From: Bacteroidota bacterium
Lineage (GTDB): Bacteria > Bacteroidota > Bacteroidia > Cytophagales > Cyclobacteriaceae
Length of the DNA stretch: 64,000 bases
Direction of reading: 5' to 3'
Assembly (NCBI GenBank): GCA_023412765.1
Contig: JAEZBX010000064.1
Span: forward strand, 1-64,000
Shown here piece by piece: positions 1 through 7,886 of this stretch (position 1 is its first letter; every line of letters begins with the position of its first letter). The notes under the pieces were generated by a model that saw nothing but the letters and a program-made list of their open reading frames with translations, did not search any database and was not told where the DNA came from. The translations under genes were made by a program, and so were the position numbers.

Positions 1-3
1 CCA

Positions 4-33
4 CTTTTTCTTTTGCTCACCCAAAAGAAAAAG
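4..33. repeat. perfect hairpin repeat CTTTTTCTTTTG / CAAAAGAAAAAG
   Basis: Bases 4-15 and 22-33 form a perfect 12-bp inverted repeat with a 6-nt loop, and a related A/G-rich copy follows at 40-48. It stands in a gene-free block beyond the 3' end of nth, so it may be part of a terminator or a dispersed intergenic repeat. Which one cannot be decided from one copy. Confidence 0.55.
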
Positions 34-236
34 TTCCAAAAAGAAAAGGGTGGGTCGAAATATGCTGGCCATCGCACATTCCGGGCCACCCCCGCATTTC
101 GACCGGGCCACCGCGCCGGCAGAGATCCAAGGACAAACCTCGACTGAATACCAGGTCTAAGGTAAGTGCAGGAAAAAGGGAACGTTATCTAAATTTTGAA
201 TGCACTTGAAACTAATGACTTGATTATTTTTCTGTG

Positions 237-601
237 AGCTGATAGCTTTTTTATGGAGACCGGGACTGAAGTCCAGGGGTATTGCTTTGGCACTTACAGC
301 GCCGGGCGTTCCGTGCCAGTTGACAGAATAGCGATCTGCTTCTGCTGAGACGTACGCACTAGCGTTTTGCGTTATGCATTCTGCTTTAAGCATTTTTTAG
401 CTGATAGTTTTTTTATGGAGACTCGGGACTGAAGTCCCGGGTTGATGCTTGGACCCCTTTCAGGGCCGGACATTTTGATAACTTTCCTGAAATCTGGAGA
501 GAAGCGAATCCAACGCACGCCCTAGCGTTTTGCGTTAAGCTTTCTGCCTTCTGCCTTCCACACCACAGCTGTCGGCTGTCAGCTGATAGCTGTCAGCTCC
601 T
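237..601. repeat. tandem ~162-bp duplicated intergenic module with REP-like palindrome and heptamers
   Basis: Two diverged copies start at about 237 and 399. Each begins AGCTGATAG, runs through a T-stretch and TTATGGAGAC into a GGGACTGAAGTCC-type palindrome, and ends about 125 bp later with AGCGTTTTGCGTT (361 and 524, offset 163). A third AGCTGATAG lies at 581 inside a heptamer run (AGCTGTC, GGCTGTC, AGCTGAT, AGCTGTC; 567-594), after TTCTGCC twice (542-555). No credible gene lies in 1-592. The block touches the nth stop codon. A REP-like family is possible, but no REP-associated transposase is present in the window. Confidence 0.6.
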
Positions 602-1228
602 AAGGCTCTTCCTCATATACTTCGAGCAAATCGGGCACTCCTGCCATTTGTGATTTTTCGCAGGACAATATTTTCTCCCAAAATAAATAATCTGTAAGTG
701 AGCTTTGTTCCACTTAGATTCAGGAATAAGTCTTTTAAGATCTCTCTCTGTCTGCTCTACGCTCTTACCATTTGATAAGCCCCAGCGATAGGACAGTCGA
801 TGGATATGCGTATCGACCGGAAATGCGGGTACACCAAACCATTGCGTCATCACAACGGAAGCGGTCTTATGACCAACGGCTGGCAATGCTTCCAATTCTT
901 CGAAAGTGTTGGGCACCTCTCCGTCATATTTTTCAACCAATATTTTCGAGAGCCCATGTATACCTTTTGATTTCATGGGCGATAATCCGCAGGGCCTTAT
1001 AATTTCCCGAATTTCCTCCACACTCATCTTCAGCATGTCGTAAGGATTGTCCGCCTGCTTGAACAATAACGGTGATGTCTTATTCACCTGGACGTCCGTG
1101 CACTGTGCCGAAAGTAACACCGATATCAAAAGTGTGTAAGCATCTTTATGGTTCAACGGAATCTCCGGGTCGGGAAAATATTTTTCCAGAATGGAAAGGA
1201 TATCATTTACCTTTTCTGCTTTTGTCAT
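593..1228 (-). CDS. nth: endonuclease III family DNA glycosylase/AP lyase
   Basis: A 211-residue protein of the normal size for Nth, which removes oxidised pyrimidines in base excision repair and nicks the AP site. The helix-hairpin-helix LPAVGHKTASVV (residues 115-126) carries the catalytic Lys121, and the PVDTHIHR segment carries the catalytic Asp139. The C-terminal iron-sulfur loop is unusual: Cys188, Cys198 and Cys201 are present, but the spacing is C-X9-C-X2-C and there is no fourth Cys, whereas E. coli Nth has C-X6-C-X2-C-X5-C. The cluster may therefore be missing or ligated differently. The NamZ-like gene lies 35 bp upstream on the same strand, so the two may be co-transcribed. Family assignment is firm. 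Confidence 0.93.
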   Translation of the reverse strand: MTKAEKVNDILSILEKYFPDPEIPLNHKDAYTLLISVLLSAQCTDVQVNKTSPLLFKQADNPYDMLKMSVEEIREIIRPCGLSPMKSKGIHGLSKILVEKYDGEVPNTFEELEALPAVGHKTASVVMTQWFGVPAFPVDTHIHRLSYRWGLSNGKSVEQTERDLKRLIPESKWNKAHLQIIYFGRKYCPAKNHKWQECPICSKYMRKSLRS

Positions 1229-1263
1229 CTATCATTCGCCTTATTTGATCCGCTACCCTATGC

Positions 1264-2466
1264 CTACGGGTATAACACATATTTTTCACGCATCTGCTTA
1301 TAGGCATTAAGATCGCTTTGCCATGTCCGCCGGATCTGTTCCTCGGTCAAGCCATCTTTAATTTGCTGACGGAGCACACTATTACCTGCAAGGCGTTCAA
1401 AAAATGAGTTGAAAAATTCGTCTTTCTTCGGGAACGCCTTATACATATCAAGCAAGTAATGCAGTTCGATCTTGTCAGGAATCGCCACCTCACGAAGATC
1501 GAGTCCATGACACAACTTGTTCTCCTGAGGCGGATTTAGTGCCATGCCAGGTATCGTAACAGGTGTGAATTCAAAAGAGAAACCTTTGAGGTCAGGATGT
1601 CCAATCACCTGGAAGGGGAAATCGGTTCCTCTTCCCAGACTCAAAGTTGTGCCTTCAAAAAGACAGATCGAAGGGTAAAGGCGCACAGCCTGGTCGTTGG
1701 GTAAATTTGGCGAAGGTCGCACGGGCAGCGAATACTTCATGCTATGATCCCAATTCTCCAATGGAATAACATCCAGCTCGCATTTCTTTTTGCCATCAAG
1801 CCATCCCTCGCCATTGATCATCCGCGCAAATTCCCCTACGGTCATGTTATGCACTACGGGCACCGGATGCATTCCCACAAATGATTTATGATCGAGGGAT
1901 AATACCGGTCCATCTACATACCCCGAATTTGGATTTGGACGATCGAGTACAATGAGTTGTTTTCCGTTCTCGGCACAAGCCTCCATCACATAGTGCAGCG
2001 TTCCGATGTAGGTAAAAAATCGTACCCCGACATCCTGGATATCATAAATCACTACATCCACGTCGGAGAGTTGCTGTGGAGTCGGTTTTCTGTTGTTGCC
2101 ATATAATGACACGACCGGCAAATTTGTTTTTGTATCAAAGCCGTCCTTCACATGCTCCCCGTTCGCGGCATTTCCCCTGAACCCATGCTCCGGGGCCATG
2201 ATTTTTTTGATGTTGACGCCTGAACTTTTCAGCGTATCCGCCAGATGAACGTCTCCCACGGTAGCGGTGTAGTTGACTATAAGCGCCACATTTTTGTTCT
2301 GGATCTTCGGCAAAAGCAGGTCCAGCCTCGATGCACCCACTATAACGGACGGCGCGGACGCTTTTACAGCGGAAGAATCGGGAGATTCTGATTCAGGGCC
2401 CGCCTTCTTGCTGCACTGGATGAAGAAAGTAAATATGATAAGGGTCAAGAAACCAGATATCTTCAT
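1264..2466 (-). CDS. DUF1343 / NamZ-like exo-beta-N-acetylmuramidase lipoprotein
   Basis: A 400-residue protein with an N-terminal hydrophobic stretch ending in a lipobox (FFIQC, Cys18), so probably a lipoprotein. The mature part matches the DUF1343 family: GASRLDLLLP near residue 44, the PEHGFRGNAANGEH segment near 92-105, YDIQDVGVRFFTY, and the VRPSPNLPN segment. Characterised members (NamZ, GH171) release N-acetylmuramic acid from the non-reducing end of peptidoglycan fragments, so a cell-wall recycling role in the periplasm is the likely function. The permease gene diverges from its 5' side. Family assignment is confident; the substrate comes from family knowledge. Confidence 0.86.
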   Translation of the reverse strand: MKISGFLTLIIFTFFIQCSKKAGPESESPDSSAVKASAPSVIVGASRLDLLLPKIQNKNVALIVNYTATVGDVHLADTLKSSGVNIKKIMAPEHGFRGNAANGEHVKDGFDTKTNLPVVSLYGNNRKPTPQQLSDVDVVIYDIQDVGVRFFTYIGTLHYVMEACAENGKQLIVLDRPNPNSGYVDGPVLSLDHKSFVGMHPVPVVHNMTVGEFARMINGEGWLDGKKKCELDVIPLENWDHSMKYSLPVRPSPNLPNDQAVRLYPSICLFEGTTLSLGRGTDFPFQVIGHPDLKGFSFEFTPVTIPGMALNPPQENKLCHGLDLREVAIPDKIELHYLLDMYKAFPKKDEFFNSFFERLAGNSVLRQQIKDGLTEEQIRRTWQSDLNAYKQMREKYVLYP

Positions 2467-2562
2467 GATGAATTTGGGCTAGTATAGATTTCGTTGTTGG
2501 TAGTCGGCTTACGTTATCCTATTTTGCGAAAGAACAATATCGCTGAAAAGTTAGCAATACCT

Positions 2563-3792
2563 TTGAACCTTTCGTACTTCATATCCAAAAGAATAAGTCG
2601 GCAGCAAAAGCAGGGTTTTGCTTCTTCCATTCATCGTATTGCAATTGTCATAGTCGGTATTGGCCTGGCGTCTGTTATTATCTCTTTCCTCATCATGCGC
2701 GGTTTTCAGGAAACCGTAAAGGAAAAAATTTTTGGATTCAATGGTCATCTTATAGTAACGAAATACACCATGAATTATTCGTTGGAAGAACAGCCGATGA
2801 ATTATTACGTGGACTTATTCAGGAACCCTGATCAATATCCGTATGTAAGGCATACCCAGCAATATGCCCACAAGCCAGGTCTAGTGAAAACGGAGAGCGA
2901 CGAAATCTTAGGCGTTGTCTTGAAAGGCGTGGGACGCAACTACGACTTAAGTCGGTTTAAAGAAAATATTGTAGAAGGAAAATTTATTGATCTCCCGGAT
3001 TCAGGTTATTCAAACCAGGTTGTGATCAGCAGAATTATTGCCAACAAACTGCAGGTTGAACTCGGCGATGATATCATTATTCATTTCTTTCACTTTCAAG
3101 GCCCGCCTCGGGTAAGAAGACTAAAGATCACTGGCATCTACGAAACCAATCTTTCAGAATACTTCGACAGTAAATTTGTTCTTGGCGACATTCGATTAAT
3201 CCAGCGGCTGAACGATTGGTCTGATAGTATAGCCGGAGGGTTGGAAGTTTTTTTGAAAGATCCTTCGAGCATTGACGACGCTGGATATGCAATCAGTGAA
3301 ACGATGGACTTCGATCTTAACGTAGAAAGTGTCGCCGATAAGTATGTGCAGGTATTTGAATGGCTTAATCTCCTTAGGAGGCAGGTGAATATTTTATTGG
3401 GTGTGATTCTGATTGTGGTGTGTGTGAATATCGTTTCCATCGTACTGATTCTTGTTATGGAACGAACACAGATGATCGGGATGCTCAAGGCACTGGGCGC
3501 TGGGAATAGATTCATCCGTAAAATTTTCATTTACAACGGTATTAGTCTAATCACCAAAGGGCTTTTGCTGGGAAATGCTATCGGCCTTGGCTTATGCTAT
3601 CTTCAATATCAGTTCAAAATTGTGAGGCTAAACCCTCACGACTATTATATGAGTTTTGTCCCCATTAGCTGGGAGTGGGAAATCGTTGCGGTGCTAAACA
3701 TTTTGACATTTTTCGTCGTTACTCTCGTGTTATTGTTACCAACGATGGTTATTGCCAGGATAAATCCGATCAAGGCAATCCGTTTTGATTAA
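2563..3792 (+). CDS. FtsX-domain ABC transporter permease (LolC/E-like)
   Basis: A protein of about 409 residues with the MacB/FtsX permease layout: one N-terminal membrane helix (about 24-46), a large periplasmic domain, then three C-terminal helices (about 275-300, 325-345 and 370-400) with the typical GMLKALGAGNRFIRKIF segment between the first two. The architecture matches lipoprotein-releasing LolC/LolE permeases; no ATPase partner is adjacent. The frame is open from 2494, but that start would leave only 27 bp to the divergent NamZ-like gene. The TTG at 2563 gives the family-typical N terminus (M-N-L-S-Y-F) and about 96 bp for promoters, so I prefer it. Lipoprotein release as the substrate is an inference. 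Confidence 0.85.
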   Translation: MNLSYFISKRISRQQKQGFASSIHRIAIVIVGIGLASVIISFLIMRGFQETVKEKIFGFNGHLIVTKYTMNYSLEEQPMNYYVDLFRNPDQYPYVRHTQQYAHKPGLVKTESDEILGVVLKGVGRNYDLSRFKENIVEGKFIDLPDSGYSNQVVISRIIANKLQVELGDDIIIHFFHFQGPPRVRRLKITGIYETNLSEYFDSKFVLGDIRLIQRLNDWSDSIAGGLEVFLKDPSSIDDAGYAISETMDFDLNVESVADKYVQVFEWLNLLRRQVNILLGVILIVVCVNIVSIVLILVMERTQMIGMLKALGAGNRFIRKIFIYNGISLITKGLLLGNAIGLGLCYLQYQFKIVRLNPHDYYMSFVPISWEWEIVAVLNILTFFVVTLVLLLPTMVIARINPIKAIRFD

Positions 3793-3805
3793 TTGGTATA
3801 CCAAT
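3792..3805. promoter_or_regulatory. perfect 14-bp palindrome, possible operator
   Basis: ATTGGTATACCAAT is a perfect palindrome that begins on the last base of the permease stop codon. It lies 19 bp before a TACTTTTG -7-like element and 67 bp before the ATG of the next gene. The GTATAC core resembles GntR-type operators, but no such regulator gene is adjacent. Confidence 0.35.
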
Positions 3806-3823
3806 AAACACCAAATAATTTCA

Positions 3824-3831
3824 TACTTTTG
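3824..3831 (+). promoter_or_regulatory. candidate -7 element TACTTTTG
   Basis: An exact match to the Bacteroidota TAnnTTTG -7 consensus. It would start transcription near 3838, upstream of the ATG at 3872 but downstream of the longest open start at 3785. No TTG lies at the usual 19-21 nt upstream spacing, so support is partial. Confidence 0.35.
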
Positions 3832-3871
3832 TTGTATAAGGAGCCCACCTTATTCGAAATGTTACAATGTT

Positions 3872-4429
3872 ATGCAGTTAAAATTCAAAAATCCGGTCAG
3901 GCCAGATCTGACCAACACTATTCAAAAGCGGAACAGGAGACTCCAAGCTTTTTTTAGTGCAAAAAACCTGGACGTTCGTCTGCATGGCGACGCGCAGAAT
4001 CCGCTCATGGTATTGTGCGGCTGCGTGGGGCTGTCTGCCTACGTTCACAACTTCGACCTTCGCCTGTTGGACAAACCCAATCAGGGAGAGGTAATGAAGA
4101 TCTACAAGCTTACTGAAATCATTCAGGGTACGCGTGAAGAAGTGGTTGAGTGGATACAACAGTATCCGCAAATGCCGTTGTTCCGCATTCAACACAGTTC
4201 TAGCAAGCTGTTCCTGTGTGGTTTCAACTTCGTTGACCGGGAACAAAAATTAGGAAGGTATCCTGTTTTTGCCCGCGAAGATTATCACATCTACAAGCAA
4301 CGTGAAGCTGCTGAAGACATTCTCAACATGTTGAAAGAGGATGGTTACGAAGCAGAGATCACCGAGCCGGACTTAGCATTAGTTAAGTCGCACGTTGGAC
4401 CTGTTACGTTTATCGGATTTCAGGAGTAG
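3872..4429 (+). CDS. conserved hypothetical protein, 185 aa
   Basis: I do not recognise this protein. The frame is open from 3785, but the first sensible start is the ATG at 3872 (MQLKFKNPVRPDL), downstream of the candidate promoter. The protein is soluble, without signal peptide or membrane helix. It has a hydrophobic core segment (PLMVLCGCVGLSAYVHNF, about 47-64), a helical charged middle (TREEVVEWIQQYP) and a C terminus rich in acidic residues and beta-prone stretches. The alternating helix/strand pattern suggests a small alpha/beta domain. It ends 14 bp from the convergent glycosyltransferase gene with no terminator between them. Function unknown. Confidence 0.7.
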   Translation: MQLKFKNPVRPDLTNTIQKRNRRLQAFFSAKNLDVRLHGDAQNPLMVLCGCVGLSAYVHNFDLRLLDKPNQGEVMKIYKLTEIIQGTREEVVEWIQQYPQMPLFRIQHSSSKLFLCGFNFVDREQKLGRYPVFAREDYHIYKQREAAEDILNMLKEDGYEAEITEPDLALVKSHVGPVTFIGFQE

Positions 4430-4443
4430 GCTTTAAGACTGGT

Positions 4444-5202
4444 TTAAGAAGATTGTCCTAACGGGATATACTTCTTAAACCAGCTTTGAACGGTCATCTG
4501 AAGGACACCGAAGAAAGCTTCTTTAAAAATACCCGCCGACATTTTTGATTCCCCTAAAGTGCGATCTGTGAAGATGATCGGTACTTCTTTTAAGATAAAT
4601 CCAAACTTCCAGGCAAGGAATTTCATTTCAATCTGGAAGGCATAACCAACAAATTTTACATTGTCTAGAGGAATGGTTTCCAAAACCTTTTTGCGATAGC
4701 AAACAAAACCGGCTGTTGTGTCCCGTATAGGCATGCTGGTTATCAGCCTCACATATGAACTGGCAAAGTAAGACAGCAATACGCGACCGATAGGCCAGTT
4801 CACCACATTCACTCCAGTTGCATAGCGCGAACCGATGGCGACATCGCAACCGCGCTCCGCGCACGCAAGGTATAAATTCACCAAATCTTTCGGATCGTGT
4901 GAAAAATCTGCATCCATCTCAAGCACGAATTCGTATCCCTTCTCCATCGCATACTTGAAGCCAGTGATATACGCGGTTCCTAATCCCAGTTTTCCTGGTC
5001 GTTTTACGAGATGCAGCTTAGTCTCTGTCTCTGTGTTATATTCTTTTTGAAGTTTTTCAACGATCTCAGGAGTTCCGTCGGGCGAACTGTCATCAACAAT
5101 AAGTATGTCAAAATCTTTAGGCAGACCGAATACAGTATCGATGATTGCGCGAATGTTGTCGCGTTCCTTATAGGTTGGAATTATTACGATAGCGTTGCTC
5201 AA
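4444..5202 (-). CDS. polyprenol monophosphomannose synthase-like glycosyltransferase (GT2)
   Basis: A 252-residue GT-A fold enzyme of the dolichol/polyprenol-phosphate mannose synthase family. The N terminus has the nucleotide-sugar motif VIIPTYKERDNI and the DDSSPDGT motif. EMDADFSHDP (near residue 98) is the metal-binding DxD region, and DTTAGFVCYRKKVLE and the TDRTLGESKMS region complete the family pattern. There is no C-terminal membrane domain, so it is the short soluble or peripheral form. It probably transfers a hexose from GDP- or UDP-sugar to a polyprenyl phosphate at the inner membrane, supplying protein or polymer glycosylation. The donor sugar is not determined by sequence. A good promoter lies just upstream. 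Confidence 0.85.
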   Translation of the reverse strand: MSNAIVIIPTYKERDNIRAIIDTVFGLPKDFDILIVDDSSPDGTPEIVEKLQKEYNTETETKLHLVKRPGKLGLGTAYITGFKYAMEKGYEFVLEMDADFSHDPKDLVNLYLACAERGCDVAIGSRYATGVNVVNWPIGRVLLSYFASSYVRLITSMPIRDTTAGFVCYRKKVLETIPLDNVKFVGYAFQIEMKFLAWKFGFILKEVPIIFTDRTLGESKMSAGIFKEAFFGVLQMTVQSWFKKYIPLGQSS

Positions 5203-5220
5203 GAAGTCACAGGGTTATAA

Positions 5221-5250
5221 CAAATCTATAAAATCTGGTTTTCTAAACAA
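5221..5250 (-). promoter_or_regulatory. Bacteroidota-type promoter of the glycosyltransferase gene
   Basis: On the minus strand TTG (5250-5248) is followed after 19 nt by TAGATTTG (5228-5221), an exact TAnnTTTG match at the expected spacing. Transcription would begin near 5214, about 12 nt before the ATG at 5202. Confidence 0.55.
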
Positions 5251-5395
5251 TCGTTTTCGCCGTTTGGAAAAATTGAATTTTAGCATTATGTAAACATTTT
5301 TCGACACACACGCACACCACCGTGTAAGCGAGAACAAATAGCAATAGTTCCGCTCGGGAACTGTAAGCTGCTCATTTCTTTGACCTTAATAAACA

Positions 5396-5423
5396 AAAAA
5401 CCCGAAGATAACTCCGGGTTTTT
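5396..5423 (-). terminator. intrinsic terminator after the EF-G2 gene
   Basis: AAAAACCCG (5396-5404) and CGGGTTTTT (5415-5423) form a perfect 9-bp stem around a 10-nt loop. On the minus strand the stem is followed by a T-run, and it lies 8 bp beyond the EF-G2 stop codon. The rest of 5203-5395, apart from the promoter near 5221-5250, shows no gene. Confidence 0.8.
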
Positions 5424-5430
5424 CAACTGA

Positions 5431-7557
5431 TTAAGCCAGTGCAAGTTCATGAGCCTGCTTTTCAAGTTTTGTCTGCAGGTCGTAAGGAACAACGGCAAAC
5501 TCGGAGAATCGCTGGGTAAAACTCGCCCGACCCTGCGATAAGGATCGAAGTGTTGTTGAATACCGATCAAGTTCTGCAAGAGGCGTTCGAGCCTTTATCA
5601 CCTGGAAATTGTCTTTACTGTCGATCCCCATGATCAACGAGCGTCGTGTTTGAAGATCTCCCATGACCTCACCCATCACATCTTCGGGCAACATAATTTC
5701 GAGATCATAAATAGGTTCCAGCAACTGCGGCTCCGATCTCATAAAAGCATCTTTGAAAGCCATCATTCCGGCGATCTTAAACGAAATATCATTTGAATCC
5801 ACCGGATGCATTTTTCCATCATAAACCATTACGCGTACATCTCTCACATAAGAGCCGGTGATAGGACCCTCTTCCATTTTCTCCATCACGCCTTTGAGGA
5901 TCGATGGAATAAACCGCGCGTCGATAACACCACCGACAATACAATTGTAGAACACCAGCTTGCCGCCCCAATCGAGATCTATAACTTCTTTTCCTCTTAC
6001 AGAAAATTCTGTTGGTTCCGGCATACCTTCGTAGTAAGGTTCTATTTTCAAATGGACTTCAGCAAACTGACCCGCACCTCCTGATTGTTTTTTATGCCGG
6101 TACGAAGCACTTGCTGACTTGCGTATAGTCTCACGATATGAAATGCGTGGCGTATCGAATGTAACATGTAGCTTATAATGATTTTCAAGGAACCATTTGC
6201 AAACTGCCAGGTGCAATTCTCCCTGACCTGATATGATGAGTTGCTTAATTTCTTTTGAATATTCAACCTGCAATGTTGGATCTTCCTGATGGATCTTTTG
6301 CAAGACTTCGCCGATCTTCTCGTCATCGTTCTTACTCAATGCTGTAATTGCAGTTCGAATTCTCGGTTCAGGAAATTCTATTTCTTTTATCGTGACGTCA
6401 TAGCTTTTGGCATGAAGCGTCTGATTTGTATAAGTGTCTTTTAACTTAAGTGTCGCACCAATGTCACCCGCTACAAGTTTATCTACGGGATTGCGCGTCT
6501 TTCCATCCATTATGAACAAGTGATGAAATCGTTCAACTGCACCGGTCTGGCTATTGATCAGTTCTGATGTAGTAGTAACTTCTCCTGAGATCACTTTGAA
6601 GAATGAAAGCTTGCCAAGGTTAGGCTCGAGGTGAGTCTTGAAAACAAAAAGGACCGCAGGCTTTGTAGGGTCAAATGGAATTTCTTTTCCATCTTTTGTT
6701 GTTTCAGGTTTTGCTTCAATGGGAGAAGGCGCAACATTGTCAATGAATCCCATCATCCTGCCACTGCCCATATTTTTTTTGCCCGACATTACAAAAACCG
6801 GGAAGACATCGTGATGTATCATCCCAAGTTTTAAGCCTTCGCGCATTTCGTCTTCATCAAGAGTGCCCTGATCAAAATATTTTTCCATGAGCTTCTCGTC
6901 GTTCTCTGCTGCTTTTTCCACAAGCTCATTGTGGAGACGTTCGGCTCGTTCTTTTTCTGAATCAGGAATAGGTAATTTTTCCGGTCGACCTCCTTCCGCG
7001 GGGAACCGGTACATTACCATCTTCAGCAGATCGATAATTTCATGAAAATCTTCACCCTGAGTAACCGGATACTGCATTTGAACAACAGCACTGCCAAAGC
7101 GATCTTTCAGTGCTGCCAACGTTGAATCAAAATCCGACTTCGGATGATCAACCTGGTTGACTGCGAAGATCAGTGGTTTTTGAAATTGATCGATGTAATT
7201 CCAAATCAACTCAGTGCCTACTTCAACCCCATACTGAGAATTAATAACCATTACGCACGTATCGGCTACACGCACGGATGCTATCATTTCACCGACGAAA
7301 TCATCGAACCCTGGTGTGTCGATAATATTGATTTTGTAATCCTTCCATTCGGTATGCAACGCAGTAGCAAAAACTGAATTGCCGCGCTCTTGCTCAATTT
7401 CATGGAAATCGGAAACCGTATTCTTGCCGTCTATTGTACCCCGACGATGCGAGATACCGGCTTCAAAGATCATGTCTTCGGCCAGCAAAGTTTTGCCGGC
7501 CTTAGGCGCCCCCAACAGAACAATGTTCTTAATGTGTTTTTCATCAAAAATCTTCAT
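5431..7557 (-). CDS. elongation factor G paralogue, EF-G2 type
   Basis: A 708-residue five-domain EF-G homologue. Its N terminus resembles Bacteroidota EF-G2 more than canonical FusA. The P-loop is GAPKAGKT (16-23). The switch I region reads EIEQERGNSVF instead of the usual ERGITI form. The G3 motif is DTPGF (80-84), with Phe84 where EF-G has the catalytic His of DTPGH. The G4 motif is NQVD (134-137) instead of NKxD. Domains III-V are complete, including GGAGQFAEV and the C-terminal LPEDVMGEVMGDLQTRR segment. Bacteroides EF-G2 has been described as supporting translocation without GTP hydrolysis, and these substitutions fit that class. A standard fusA is expected elsewhere. The gene is monocistronic, with its own terminator. 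Confidence 0.9.
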   Translation of the reverse strand: MKIFDEKHIKNIVLLGAPKAGKTLLAEDMIFEAGISHRRGTIDGKNTVSDFHEIEQERGNSVFATALHTEWKDYKINIIDTPGFDDFVGEMIASVRVADTCVMVINSQYGVEVGTELIWNYIDQFQKPLIFAVNQVDHPKSDFDSTLAALKDRFGSAVVQMQYPVTQGEDFHEIIDLLKMVMYRFPAEGGRPEKLPIPDSEKERAERLHNELVEKAAENDEKLMEKYFDQGTLDEDEMREGLKLGMIHHDVFPVFVMSGKKNMGSGRMMGFIDNVAPSPIEAKPETTKDGKEIPFDPTKPAVLFVFKTHLEPNLGKLSFFKVISGEVTTTSELINSQTGAVERFHHLFIMDGKTRNPVDKLVAGDIGATLKLKDTYTNQTLHAKSYDVTIKEIEFPEPRIRTAITALSKNDDEKIGEVLQKIHQEDPTLQVEYSKEIKQLIISGQGELHLAVCKWFLENHYKLHVTFDTPRISYRETIRKSASASYRHKKQSGGAGQFAEVHLKIEPYYEGMPEPTEFSVRGKEVIDLDWGGKLVFYNCIVGGVIDARFIPSILKGVMEKMEEGPITGSYVRDVRVMVYDGKMHPVDSNDISFKIAGMMAFKDAFMRSEPQLLEPIYDLEIMLPEDVMGEVMGDLQTRRSLIMGIDSKDNFQVIKARTPLAELDRYSTTLRSLSQGRASFTQRFSEFAVVPYDLQTKLEKQAHELALA

Positions 7558-7886
7558 GCTGTGTTTGTTTTGGTTGGTAAATACAAGGCGTGTTCCGCAC
7601 TCAGCTTTTGCACAAGAAAGAAGATAACCGAAGCAGGATAGCCTTGGAAACGGAATAAGTCTTCGCTAAATGAATCCATCACGTGTTTCATATGCGAGCG
7701 ATTAGAACCAGAAGGCCGGAAACTGAAATGAATGTAACCAAAAATTAAGAATTATGTGTCACACACGATCAAAAACCCAAGAAACAACAGCCAAATTCAA
7801 CTGGTGTAAGGAAATAGAGAGCATTTGAGGATATGTTTTTTGCCGGGCGGATACATTTGATCCTACATAAATGACCGGAGGAAGTG

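Noticed and set aside
157..393. Reading frame of 78 codons on the minus strand
   Set aside because: It runs through duplicated non-coding modules, has no family features and no plausible start context.
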